From the NCBI GenBank assembly GCA_005799265.1, contig SYHD01000211.1:1-41831 (forward strand): a stretch of DNA of 41,831 nucleotides. The letters are read 5' to 3'. The DNA comes from Planctomycetia bacterium. GTDB taxonomy: Bacteria > Planctomycetota > Planctomycetia > Gemmatales > Gemmataceae. Both the position numbers and the translations under genes were made by a program. This document shows positions 32,481 through 40,422 of this stretch, in pieces. The notes beneath the pieces were generated by a model. It was not told where the DNA came from and made no database searches. It saw only the letters and a program-made list of their open reading frames with translations. Position 1 is the first letter of the stretch. Every line of letters starts with the position of its first letter.

Positions 32481-33551
32481 TCAATTCCGCGTGTGGCGAT
32501 CGCGCAGGATGCGCGCAGCCAGAGCTAGATTCTTGAGCTTGGCATACGCCTCCTCCAGCGGGATTTCGTGGTCCTTGCCCGGCGCGAAGCCGCAATCGGG
32601 GTTGAGGTTCAGACGATCCGGGGCCACGTGCGGCAACGCTTTCTCGACTCGTTCCGCAATCACCTCCGGCGTGTCGATCTCCGGGAAGCGCACGTCGACG
32701 CAGCCCAGGCCGATCTTCACGTTGGTCGGCAAGTCGCGAAGGATCGTCAAATCGCCGGCGACGGGGATGCTGAACTCAAGCATGAGTTGGCTGACCTGCA
32801 GGCGTTTGACGTGTTGCCAGATCGCTTCGTAACCGCCCGCCGCGCCCCAGCCGCGCCGGCCCCAGTTGCGCCGGCATAGGTGGACGGCCAAGGTGACGCC
32901 TTCGATACCGCCGACAATCGCGTTGAGCCAATCGACCGAGCGCCGCATCTCCGCATCCGGGTCGGCGAAGGTCGCACGCACCTCGGGATCGACCAGCACA
33001 CATAAGTGCGGCTCATCGAGTTGGATCAGGTCCATGCCCACATCGCGAATCGCCAGCAATTCCTGACGCAAGACCGGCACCAGCGCCTCGCAAAACGCCT
33101 CGCGTGTCGGATACGCCGCCGACGAATACTCCGGCATCCACATGCGTTGCCCGATGAGATATGGCGACGGCAGACAGACCTTGACGCGGCGATCGGTGTT
33201 CTCTTTGAGGAAGCGTGCCTCCTCGGCGATGACGCCTGGCCGCCGCGGCGTCATGCGTTCGGTGACAACTTGGTGATACTTGAACGTCTCGCGCGGAATC
33301 CAGCGAAAGCCGGTCATGATCTCGCCGATCACGTCGACGTACGATTCGCGCCGCCATTCGCCGTCGGAGACGATGTCGATGCCGGCATGCTCCTGCATGC
33401 CGATGGCGTAGCGCACTGCGTTGTCCATGCGCCGCTGCCATGCGGCGTCATGCTCCCCGGTGCGCGACCCGCATGCGAGCAAGTCCTTGATGTACTGCGG
33501 CCGCGGCAAGCTGCCGATGACCGTCGTCGGAAAGAGGGGAGAAGGCGCCAT
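32481..33551 (-). CDS. MetE-like (cobalamin-independent methionine synthase C-terminal domain) methyltransferase
   Basis: 356 residues corresponding to only the C-terminal barrel of MetE. The zinc ligands are all present: His224 and Cys226 (V-H-L-C), Glu259 (M-L-E-F) and Cys320 (N-P-D-C-G-F). The N-terminal half of MetE that helps bind folate polyglutamate is missing, so this is of the stand-alone type whose methyl donor is often not methyl-tetrahydrofolate. Start: the ATG at 33551 overlaps the sulfatase stop as TGATG; a GTG one codon earlier is possible. Methyl transfer to a thiol such as homocysteine is likely. Confidence 0.88.
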   Translation of the reverse strand: MAPSPLFPTTVIGSLPRPQYIKDLLACGSRTGEHDAAWQRRMDNAVRYAIGMQEHAGIDIVSDGEWRRESYVDVIGEIMTGFRWIPRETFKYHQVVTERMTPRRPGVIAEEARFLKENTDRRVKVCLPSPYLIGQRMWMPEYSSAAYPTREAFCEALVPVLRQELLAIRDVGMDLIQLDEPHLCVLVDPEVRATFADPDAEMRRSVDWLNAIVGGIEGVTLAVHLCRRNWGRRGWGAAGGYEAIWQHVKRLQVSQLMLEFSIPVAGDLTILRDLPTNVKIGLGCVDVRFPEIDTPEVIAERVEKALPHVAPDRLNLNPDCGFAPGKDHEIPLEEAYAKLKNLALAARILRDRHTRN

Positions 33552-34900
33552 CACGGTTGCTCCTCTGTGTCAGGCTTTTTTTTCTTCTTCCCCGGCTGCT
33601 TGTACTCAGCGGGCCGCGCGTCCTGGTATTGATCGAGCGCCGCCTGCAACATGCGTTGCGCCGCGACGGCGTCCCCGCCGAGTTTGGCCTTGGCGAGTGG
33701 TTTCTTTTCGAGCGGATCGGCTTGCCACTCATAGAGGTCGCCGGTGCGGTAGAGCTTGTAATTGTGCGTCGCCGCGAATTCGTGCGTTGCCTCGACGCCG
33801 CCGTCGCGTGCGTACCAGCAGTAGAACCAGTCGCGCGGGTTGCCCTTATCGCCCTTCAGTTGCGCGAGGAAGCTGCGGCCATCGACCTTCAGATCCGGTG
33901 GAACCTTGACACCGGCGGCGGCGCATATCGTCGGCAGGAAATCGGTGCTATCAATCAGATCTTTCGAGACTTTCGACGCGGGGATCGTGCCGGGCCAGTT
34001 GACGATCAGCGGGACGTGCATGCCAGCCGAGATCGTCGAGCCTTTGGCGCCTTGAATCGTGCGGTTGCCGAGCTGGGAGGCGATCTGCACGCCGGTGCCG
34101 TTGTCGCCGACGAAGACGAACAGCGTGTTGTCGCGAATCTTGAGTTCGTCGAGCTTCGTAATAAGGCGGCCGATCATCTTGTCCATGTAGGCGACGTTGT
34201 CCGCGAAGTGCTTCTTGTTCGTGAGCTTTTCGCCCAGCAGCTTCGGGTCCCAGTCGGCGCTGTCGGGTGTCGGCTGAAACGGCGCGTGGGTCAGCATCTC
34301 GCAGTAGTAAAGCAAGAACGGCTCGTCCTTCTTGCGCGTGATGAAGTCGAGAGCGTATTTGTTGATGAGCTCGGGGCCGTACTCGCCGTTCTTGTAATCA
34401 TTCTCCTTGCCATTGATTTCGAGGCCCGGATTGGCGTAGCGCGGTGGACGGCGCGTATGTTGCCAGAGGCAATATTCGTCGAAGCCGAAGCGTTTGGGCA
34501 GGTCGAGCCCCTGGCCGAGCTGCCATTTACCGACCATGCAGGTGACGTAGTTGCCGAGCCGTTTGAGGAGATTGGCGAAGGTGGTGGCGCGCGGATCGAG
34601 CGTGCCGAAGTTGAGATAATTGCGGACGTTGTAGCGGCCAGTCATGAGCTGGACGCGCGTCGGCGTGCAGAGGGGCTGCACGTAGCAATGCTCGAAACGC
34701 ATGCCGCCGGCCGCCAGCTTGTCGAGGTTTGGCGTCTTGTACGACTTGCCGCCATTTGCGGTGACGCACTCGTAGCCGAAATCGTCGGCGAGGAAGACGA
34801 TGATGTTCGGCTTCGCTTTCGGGCCTTGAGCGAGAACGCGGGTGGAAACGATTGCAAGGACGAAGAAAATGAGAAAGAGCAAGCCGATACGCCGGATCAT
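33551..34900 (-). CDS. secreted sulfatase, Cys-type
   Basis: 449 residues. A signal peptide (1-24) is followed by the arylsulfatase fold. The formylglycine-site motif is C-T-P-T-R (Cys78) followed by T-G-R; metal-binding D-D-F-G-Y lies near residue 39, K-W-Q-L-G (Lys of the active site) follows, and D-N-G-T-G is present. The C-terminal tail is Lys/Asp/Glu-rich. Cys78 needs conversion to formylglycine by a maturase that is not in the window. It probably desulfates polysaccharides, a hallmark trait of planctomycetes. Its stop overlaps the start of the MetE-like gene by one base. Confidence 0.92.
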   Translation of the reverse strand: MIRRIGLLFLIFFVLAIVSTRVLAQGPKAKPNIIVFLADDFGYECVTANGGKSYKTPNLDKLAAGGMRFEHCYVQPLCTPTRVQLMTGRYNVRNYLNFGTLDPRATTFANLLKRLGNYVTCMVGKWQLGQGLDLPKRFGFDEYCLWQHTRRPPRYANPGLEINGKENDYKNGEYGPELINKYALDFITRKKDEPFLLYYCEMLTHAPFQPTPDSADWDPKLLGEKLTNKKHFADNVAYMDKMIGRLITKLDELKIRDNTLFVFVGDNGTGVQIASQLGNRTIQGAKGSTISAGMHVPLIVNWPGTIPASKVSKDLIDSTDFLPTICAAAGVKVPPDLKVDGRSFLAQLKGDKGNPRDWFYCWYARDGGVEATHEFAATHNYKLYRTGDLYEWQADPLEKKPLAKAKLGGDAVAAQRMLQAALDQYQDARPAEYKQPGKKKKKPDTEEQP

Positions 34901-35014
34901 GATGATGTCTCGTCAGGGGATCGGTGAACCACGGAGAGCGATCCTACCAGATCGACGCCGCGGAAGAAACAACGTGATATGGAAAAAGCTACGGGATGAT
35001 GCGTCGATGTGCAG

Positions 35015-36049
35015 TCACTTCTCCATCACAATCACGCACGGATCGAAATCGTCCTGCTTGGAGTTCAAGCCTGGCGTGGGCAGCAGCTTCTGCGTCTGGC
35101 GATCGTACAAATAGATGTCGCGCTCCCCTGCCCCGTTCAGGCGCTCCGATACGAACGCCAAATAGCGGCCGTCCGCGCTCAACGACGGCGACTGCTCCGC
35201 TGCCAGTGAGTTGGCGCCGGGCAACGGCAGAAATTTCTTGGCCGCGCGGTCGTACAGATAGATGTCGCGGCTGCCCACCCCGCCTGGCCGATCCGAGGCG
35301 AACGCGATCAGTCGGCCGTCGCCGGACAATGCGGGTTGCAGGTCCGCGCTTTTCGAGTTCATCTCCGGCAGCGCCATGACCGTCTTTTCCTTGAGATCGT
35401 ACAGATAGATGTCCGTCAAGCCGACGCCCGGTTTGGCATTGGACGCATAAGCGAGAAATCGACCGTCTGCGGACAGAGCGGGCATGCGCTGATCGAAGGC
35501 TTCGCCGTTAAGCTTCGGCAAGTCGAGCACCTTTTTGGCGGTCGTATCGTAGAGAAGCACGTTCCAGCGAATGCTCGCCCCCGGCCAGGCCCACGCGGTG
35601 AAGGCGACGAGCTGCCCATCGGCGGATTGCGTGGCGCCCATTTGATGCGTCTTGAGTAAGCCGTGAAGTGCTTTCAATTCGAGCAGCTTCTTTTCCTTGC
35701 GGTCCCAGATTTCCGTTTGGCCGCCGTTGGCGATGCCGAACTGCGAGGCGAATGCGCAGTAGCGCCCATCGCGGCTCAAGGCAGGATGCATATCGGCACG
35801 CGAGTTGTTGGTTCCCTTGGAGATGGTGTCGATCGCTTCGAGCAGTTTGCCGTTGGCGACGCCGTCGTGCTCGTAGAAGTGAATTTTCGGATACGGCGGA
35901 TCCCAGCGTTCACGCGTCGAGGCGAAGGCGATGAGCAGCTTGGCGGGCTTGGCATCCTGGCGAGCCGATGCTTGCAAAGCAACCGATTGCACCGTGAAGA
36001 TAGCGAACATGCCCAGTAGGACGAGACGCCGCTGTTTTGAATCCGTCAC
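35015..36049 (-). CDS. secreted TolB-like WD40/PD40 beta-propeller protein
   Basis: 344 residues from a GTG at 36049: this codon has a perfect GGAGG Shine-Dalgarno 7 bases upstream and overlaps the upstream toxin stop as GTGA, so it is chosen over the longer frame to 36208. A signal-like hydrophobic stretch (residues 8-26) precedes five or six PD40 repeats (for example L-S-A-D-G-R-F-L-A-Y-A-S and L-S-G-D-G-R-L-I-A-F-A-S-D-R), each followed by D-I-Y-L-Y-D. Repeats of this kind build TolB-like propellers used for protein interaction. No catalytic domain. The position directly after a toxin-antitoxin pair is unusual. Confidence 0.85.
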   Translation of the reverse strand: MTDSKQRRLVLLGMFAIFTVQSVALQASARQDAKPAKLLIAFASTRERWDPPYPKIHFYEHDGVANGKLLEAIDTISKGTNNSRADMHPALSRDGRYCAFASQFGIANGGQTEIWDRKEKKLLELKALHGLLKTHQMGATQSADGQLVAFTAWAWPGASIRWNVLLYDTTAKKVLDLPKLNGEAFDQRMPALSADGRFLAYASNAKPGVGLTDIYLYDLKEKTVMALPEMNSKSADLQPALSGDGRLIAFASDRPGGVGSRDIYLYDRAAKKFLPLPGANSLAAEQSPSLSADGRYLAFVSERLNGAGERDIYLYDRQTQKLLPTPGLNSKQDDFDPCVIVMEK

Positions 36050-36450
36050 TGCCAATCCTCCAAAGAAAGGCCAGGCACGCGGCTGAATTCCTTGGTGTTG
36101 TGTGTCACCAGCGTTAACCCATTGGTCAAGGCAATGGCGGCGATCATCGCGTCGTTGGGTCCAATTGGCTGGCCGACTGCCGAGAGATGGGCCCGGATCT
36201 CGGCGCATTTTTCGGCTGCGTAATCGTCGAAGGGCAAAGAAACGTACTGTTGGCGCAATTTCATGACGAGAGCCGGATTCGCCACTCGCCGTGCCGGAAC
36301 GCCGCGAAGCACGCCGAAATGCAATTCTTCAACAACAACCGAACACACTACGACATCTGAGGCTTGCTCTTGCCGAAGGCGGCTAGTAACTGACCGACTG
36401 GTCTGCCGAAGATGTGCGATCCAGGCATTGGTGTCGAGCAAATACTTCAT
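36046..36450 (-). CDS. PIN-domain toxin, VapC type
   Basis: 134 residues. The PIN acidic quartet is visible: Asp6 (L-L-D-T-N), Glu41/42 (V-E-E-L), Asp100 (P-N-D-A-M-I-A-A) and a fourth position replaced by Asn118 (T-H-N-T-K-E-F). Ending R-V-P-G-L is typical of VapC. It should be an Mg2+-dependent RNase, often acting on tRNA or rRNA, held inactive by the antitoxin encoded just upstream. Its ATG overlaps the antitoxin stop as ATGA and its own stop overlaps the next gene as GTGA. Confidence 0.92.
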   Translation of the reverse strand: MKYLLDTNAWIAHLRQTSRSVTSRLRQEQASDVVVCSVVVEELHFGVLRGVPARRVANPALVMKLRQQYVSLPFDDYAAEKCAEIRAHLSAVGQPIGPNDAMIAAIALTNGLTLVTHNTKEFSRVPGLSLEDWQ

Positions 36451-36683
36451 GGGAGCGAATCCCGCGATTCGAAATCGCCTTGAGGCGGACGTTCAAATTC
36501 GCCTTGCCACGCTCCCGCGGTTTGGTCCAGGAAATCCCAATACTCCTGCTGAGTTTTCGACGGCACACCGTCCGCGTCGATAACGATTTTGACCGTGCGA
36601 CCGGCGTCAGCCATCCCAAACGGAATATCGAGGCGCAAAACGCCATCGTCTCGGATTTGCGTCGTTACAATTGTTCGATTCAT
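36447..36683 (-). CDS. VapB-type antitoxin
   Basis: 78 residues from the ATG at 36683, which has a GGGAGG Shine-Dalgarno about 8 bases upstream. The N-terminal half has the strand-rich pattern I-R-D-D-G-V-L-R-L-D-I-P followed by G-R-T-V-K-I-V-I, like AbrB/MazE-type antitoxins that bind DNA and repress their own operon. The C-terminal half (W-D-F-L-D-Q-T-A-G-A-W) would wrap around the toxin. The longer frame to 36746 is not needed. The ATGA overlap with the toxin supports pairing. Confidence 0.85.
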   Translation of the reverse strand: MNRTIVTTQIRDDGVLRLDIPFGMADAGRTVKIVIDADGVPSKTQQEYWDFLDQTAGAWQGEFERPPQGDFESRDSLP

Positions 36684-36742
36684 GCGGGGCCTCCCGACCT
36701 CAGAATAGCAGAAATCCTGCCATGAACCGGGAACTCGATGTC

Positions 36743-38074
36743 TCACACCAGCCCCGCTACCGGCCCCGCGTTGCCGATGAACGGGCGAATGCGTGGATCG
36801 GTGTTAGTGTCGATGCCGAGCAAGCGGTACAGCGTCGCGGCGAACTCTGCGGGTTGTACGGGGAACGTCGCGGGATTGGCGCCGTGGGCGTCGCTGCTGC
36901 CGATGACCGCACCGCCAGGGACGCCGCCGCCTGCCAGCAATGCGAAGAGAACGGCGCCCCAGTGATCGCGGCCGCCCCAGTGGTTGATGCGCGGCGTGCG
37001 GCCCATTTCGCCGATGACCACGACGAGTGTCGAGGCGAGCAAACCGCGGTCGGCCAGATCGTCGAGCAATGTCGAAAGCCCTTGATCGAAACGCGGGCAC
37101 AGTTCTTCTTCCATGCGTTCGATGCCGGTGGAATTGAAGCCGTGAATGTCCCAGGCGCCGTCCCAGTCATACCACTTGACCTGCACGAAACGGGTCCCCG
37201 CTTCGACGAGCCGGCGCGCCAGGAGCAGCGATTGGCCGAAGTGGTTGGCCCCGTAGCGTTCGCGCAGCGGCTCGCGTTCCTGGGCAAGATCGAAGGCGTT
37301 GCGCACGATCGGCGCCGTCAAGATATTGGCGGCACGCTGATGGAACGTGTCCATGCGTTCGACGGCGGGGCTCGCCTGGGTCTGGGCCCGCGCCCGATCG
37401 ACCGCGCTCAGCAGCTCGCGGCGTTGTTGGAAACGTGTGGGCGTTACGTCGGCGGTCAGCGAGAATTGCTGCAAGTTCACCTGTCGGCCAAAGGGATCGC
37501 GAATCTCGATCGGATCGCACGCCGAGCCGAGAATGCCGCCGCCGATGCCTGGCGTATTGAAAATGCGTCCGCCGAGGTGCACATACGGCGGCATGTCACC
37601 GATCGCGCCCTTGAGACGGGTCATGACCGCGCCGTAGGTCGTCAAGCTGTTGAACGCGCCCGTCAGCGCGGGCCGCGCGGTGTGTTGTCCGGTGAAGCCG
37701 GTCAGCGAACGGATCAAGGCGCAGCGATCCATGCGCTCGGCCAACATCGGCAACAGCTCGCAGATTTGCGTGCCGGGCACGTTGGTCGCGACGTTGCCGT
37801 ATGGCCCGCGAATATCCATGGGCGCGTTCGGCTTGGGATCAAACGTCTCGAACTGGCTCGGCCCGCCTTCGAGGAAGATGAAGATGCACGAGGTTTCGCG
37901 TCCGCGTCTTCTCCCCTCTCCTCCTGGGAGAGGGGCCGGGGGTGAGGGTGAAGCTTCGACGCGCAACACGTCCGCCAGCGACACGCCGAGCAGGCTCAGG
38001 CCTCCTGCCTGAAGCAACTCGCGCCGCGTGAGCCCCTGGCAATTCTTGACGACGGCTCGCCCGATGTTGAACAT
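36743..38074 (-). CDS. DUF1501 protein with repeat-encoded insertion
   Basis: 443 residues. Tat-like signal (T-R-R-E-L-L-Q-A-G-G-L-S). DUF1501 markers: F-I-F-L-E-G-G-P-S-Q-F-E-T-F-D-P-K-P, I-G-E-M-G-R-T-P-R-I-N and G-G-R-D-H-W-G. Start: two ATGs, 38080 and 38074; the GGAGG lies only 1 base from the first but 7 bases from the second, so 38074 is preferred. Between the signal peptide and the first core strand is a Pro/Gly/Arg-rich insertion of about 14 residues (beginning P-S-P-P-A-P-L-P-G-G-E-G) encoded by a dispersed repeat at 37908-37948. Orphan: no DUF1549 partner. Confidence 0.88.
   Translation of the reverse strand: MFNIGRAVVKNCQGLTRRELLQAGGLSLLGVSLADVLRVEASPSPPAPLPGGEGRRRGRETSCIFIFLEGGPSQFETFDPKPNAPMDIRGPYGNVATNVPGTQICELLPMLAERMDRCALIRSLTGFTGQHTARPALTGAFNSLTTYGAVMTRLKGAIGDMPPYVHLGGRIFNTPGIGGGILGSACDPIEIRDPFGRQVNLQQFSLTADVTPTRFQQRRELLSAVDRARAQTQASPAVERMDTFHQRAANILTAPIVRNAFDLAQEREPLRERYGANHFGQSLLLARRLVEAGTRFVQVKWYDWDGAWDIHGFNSTGIERMEEELCPRFDQGLSTLLDDLADRGLLASTLVVVIGEMGRTPRINHWGGRDHWGAVLFALLAGGGVPGGAVIGSSDAHGANPATFPVQPAEFAATLYRLLGIDTNTDPRIRPFIGNAGPVAGLV
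37908..37948 (-). repeat. dispersed palindromic repeat inserted in a DUF1501 CDS
   Basis: A 41-base element read on the minus strand as CCCTCACCCCCGGCCCCTCT... with an internal CCTCTCCC/GGAGAGGGG-type inverted repeat. It matches 41685-41725 at about 36 of 41 positions, in the opposite strand sense. It keeps the host frame open. Confidence 0.85.
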
Positions 38075-38340
38075 GTGCATGCCTCCGCGTCTGAAACGCC
38101 TTGATGTCGCTGGTATGAGAATACCACGCAAGGCCTCTGGTTTGCAAACGATTTAAGTGCTACTCATTGCCAAATCGGAGCGTAGAGACAAACGGGCGTG
38201 GTTGACGCGGCCGGTTTCCGATGGTCGATTCGCGGAGAACCTACAGAAAATTCCTTGCCTTTCGCCCGAGCTTCCCTACCCTATTGGCCATCGGAGCATC
38301 TCACCAACGACAAACGCCAACCCCAAAGAAGGAGTGTTAC

Positions 38341-38775
38341 TTGGACGCTACCCCTCTCATCTTATTTGCCCAAAAAGGCGATGATGCCGTGGCTGGTGCT
38401 CTCGGCTTTTTGGTAATCTGCGGATTTGGATTGCTTTACGTGGTTCTGCCGCTCATCGGCCTCGCCTTGGGCATTTGGTTCTACGTCGTTGCCTTCCAGG
38501 CCCTCAATGCTGTCTCGCCGCACAATCGCGACATGGAACCTGGAATGATTTTCATGATGATGATTCCGTGCTTTGGACCCATTTGGTACTTCTTCGTAAT
38601 CATCCGCATCGCGAGTTCACTGCGAAAGGAGTACCAGGAGCGCGGCTACCAGGATGACGGTGATTTCGGTCAACTGCTGGGGATCTTGAGTGCGGTGATT
38701 CCGTGCGCCGGCATTATCACGCTCATCATGTGGATCAACAAGATCCGCGGCTACACGGCCCGTCTCGCCCGATAA
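38341..38775 (+). CDS. small membrane protein of unknown function
   Basis: 144 residues from a TTG at 38341, chosen because AAGGAG lies exactly 6 bases upstream and the longer frame before it has no membrane character. Three or four hydrophobic segments (about 18-44, 63-82 and 105-125) are separated by charged loops; residues 85-100 form an amphipathic stretch R-K-E-Y-Q-E-R-G. No recognised family; resembles DUF4190/DUF4234-like small membrane proteins only in style. It diverges from the DUF1501 gene and is followed by a hairpin terminator. Confidence 0.7.
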   Translation: MDATPLILFAQKGDDAVAGALGFLVICGFGLLYVVLPLIGLALGIWFYVVAFQALNAVSPHNRDMEPGMIFMMMIPCFGPIWYFFVIIRIASSLRKEYQERGYQDDGDFGQLLGILSAVIPCAGIITLIMWINKIRGYTARLAR

Positions 38776-38791
38776 GTGAGCGGAAATCAAC

Positions 38792-38815
38792 GCGGAGGAG
38801 TCCAATCTCCTCCGC
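38792..38815 (+). terminator. probable terminator hairpin after the small membrane protein gene
   Basis: GCGGAGGAG (38792-38800), a 6-base loop and CTCCTCCGC (38807-38815) form a perfect 9-base stem 16 bases after the stop. The following bases AATTATAC give only a weak U-tract, so strength is uncertain. Confidence 0.6.
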
Positions 38816-38847
38816 AATTATACTGCACGCGGTCAGGATTGACTCAT

Positions 38848-38912
38848 TCACTAGCCCGCAGCGCCAGCAAGGGATGTCCGTGGTTGCCCTTGCTAGCGCT
38901 GCGGGCTAGTGA
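38848..38912. repeat. large intergenic inverted repeat, 26-base arms
   Basis: Left arm 38848-38873 (TCACTAGCCCGCAGCGCCAG...) and right arm 38887-38912 are reverse complements except at one position; the spacer is 13 bases. It lies between two convergent genes (membrane protein and fhcC). Elements with this core are, to my knowledge, common between genes in planctomycete genomes. Confidence 0.85.
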
Positions 38913-38967
38913 GGCAAATGTGTCATTTCCGCCCGAGCGCAGTATATCCTGTTGGCGGTCCGAACAG

Positions 38968-39786
38968 TCAAGTTTGCCGCGGCGACCACACGAATATCTC
39001 GCCTTTTCCGGGCACTGCGGCATCTCCCGCGTAGCGTTGAAAGACGCCGTCTTCGACTGCATGGGGAATCGAGCAACCCAAGTTTGCAAGATACCTGGCG
39101 TAGAGGCGCAGAAACGCGGGGTTGTACGAACTGGCGTATGCGAAAGTCGGCAGCAGCTTGAGCGGCCTGAACGACACGATGGTGCCGCGAAACATCCAGG
39201 CGCCGGTGCGGATTTCGGCGCCGCTCATGAGGAAGATGGTCCCGCCTTTCATTTGCAGGCCGACGAAGTCACGCGCCAACCCGCCGACCACGATAACGCC
39301 GCGTTTCATGCGCATGCCGACTTCAAGCCCGGCCGAGCCGCCGATGAGGATGGCGCCTCCCGCCATGCCCGCGAGACTGCCGCGATAAGCAGCGCCGACC
39401 TGACCGCCCGAATTCCCCGCGATACGGATGAGGCCGTCCTTCATTTCCGCACCGACCCAATCCGAGGCGTTTCCGGTGACTTCAATCGTGCCGCCCGTCA
39501 TCGCCGAGCCGAGGTGCATGCCGGCGTTGCCGACGATCTTGATGCGGCCGCGTGACATCTCTTTGCCGATCCACTTGACCTTGGCCGCGTCGCCGTGCAA
39601 TTCGATCTCGTCGCTGGCTTCCCCTTCGATAGCGAAGAATTGCTCGAGCCGGCACTGGCGTTTGCCGAGATAGACGGGCAAGGCGCGAATGGCGTCGTGG
39701 GTCAGCGTGGCCGTCACGTCAGGAGAAATGGACTCCGCTTCGAGCGGGACGGACGGCTGCTCTTTGACAGTGAGAATAATGCTCAT
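38968..39786 (-). CDS. fhcC: formylmethanofuran dehydrogenase/formyltransferase-hydrolase complex subunit C
   Basis: 272 residues. The body is a GXGXG-type right-handed helix with repeats such as G-N-A-G-M-H-L-G-S-A-M-T-G-G and G-N-A-S-D-W-V-G-A-E-M-K-D-G, flanked by the FhcC-specific N-terminus (L-T-V-K-E-Q-P-S-V-P-L-E-A) and a C-terminal L-L-P-T-F-A-Y-A segment. Subunit C belongs to the FhcABCD complex that hydrolyses formyl-H4MPT to formate in methylotrophs and some planctomycetes. The other three subunits are not in the window, so the gene stands alone. Glutamate synthase alpha C-terminal domains share the fold but lack these ends. Start ATG 39786; weak Shine-Dalgarno. Confidence 0.87.
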   Translation of the reverse strand: MSIILTVKEQPSVPLEAESISPDVTATLTHDAIRALPVYLGKRQCRLEQFFAIEGEASDEIELHGDAAKVKWIGKEMSRGRIKIVGNAGMHLGSAMTGGTIEVTGNASDWVGAEMKDGLIRIAGNSGGQVGAAYRGSLAGMAGGAILIGGSAGLEVGMRMKRGVIVVGGLARDFVGLQMKGGTIFLMSGAEIRTGAWMFRGTIVSFRPLKLLPTFAYASSYNPAFLRLYARYLANLGCSIPHAVEDGVFQRYAGDAAVPGKGEIFVWSPRQT

Positions 39787-39851
39787 GATAAAACCCAGCG
39801 AGCCGAGTCGCTGACGCGGCCCGGCTCGTCTATCAAACAAACAAATGGGAA

Positions 39852-40232
39852 TCACTTCTTCTCGTCAGTTTTCTTTTCCGCCGGCTTGTCCTTCGGCGGC
39901 GCCTTGTCTTTGGATTCGAGGCCTTTTGCTTTCAGATACTTCTCCCGTTGCTCCGCCGTGAGAACGTCGAATTCTTCCTTCGATTTCTTCCCCTTCAGTT
40001 CAGCGATCTGCTTGTTCAATGCGGCAAGCTTCGTGTTGTATTCAGTCTGCACGGCGTAGATCTTGGCGACCTGCTCGGCGCTCAATCCCAGGTCCTTGAA
40101 GCCCTGAGGCAACACGCCCTTGGCCTTGCCCGCATCCTTCTTGTCTTTCTTCGCGTCCTGCGATGCGCCTGAGCCGACGATAAAGGCCAGGCAAAGAATC
40201 CCCAGACCGCAGAACATCGACATCCGGTTCAT
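39852..40232 (-). CDS. small secreted helical protein, Spy/LTXXQ-like
   Basis: 126 residues from the ATG at 40232 (AGAGGGG Shine-Dalgarno 8 bases upstream). Signal peptide 1-24. The mature part has a D-L-G-L-S-A-E-Q-V-A-K-I-Y segment, a helix rich in Lys/Glu and the pair L-T-A-E-Q-R-E-K-Y, the pattern of Spy/CpxP-like periplasmic helical proteins. Both ends are Lys/Asp-rich. It may bind metal or act as a chaperone; no partner kinase is seen. It precedes fhcC by 65 bases on the same strand. Confidence 0.7.
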   Translation of the reverse strand: MNRMSMFCGLGILCLAFIVGSGASQDAKKDKKDAGKAKGVLPQGFKDLGLSAEQVAKIYAVQTEYNTKLAALNKQIAELKGKKSKEEFDVLTAEQREKYLKAKGLESKDKAPPKDKPAEKKTDEKK

Positions 40233-40422
40233 TCGAGCACCCCTCTTGGAAGATAGGGAAAAGGTGAGCCACATGGCACTGAGAAGTGAAAGTCTAAAGC
40301 CTCACTCATACGAGTGTCAACAAGAAAGTCGCGAAATCTTGGGGATTGGACCATGACCAAGAACGACAGGCATACTCGGGCACGATTCGCGAACACGGTC
40401 GCAATGCCATCGGTGCGTCTCC

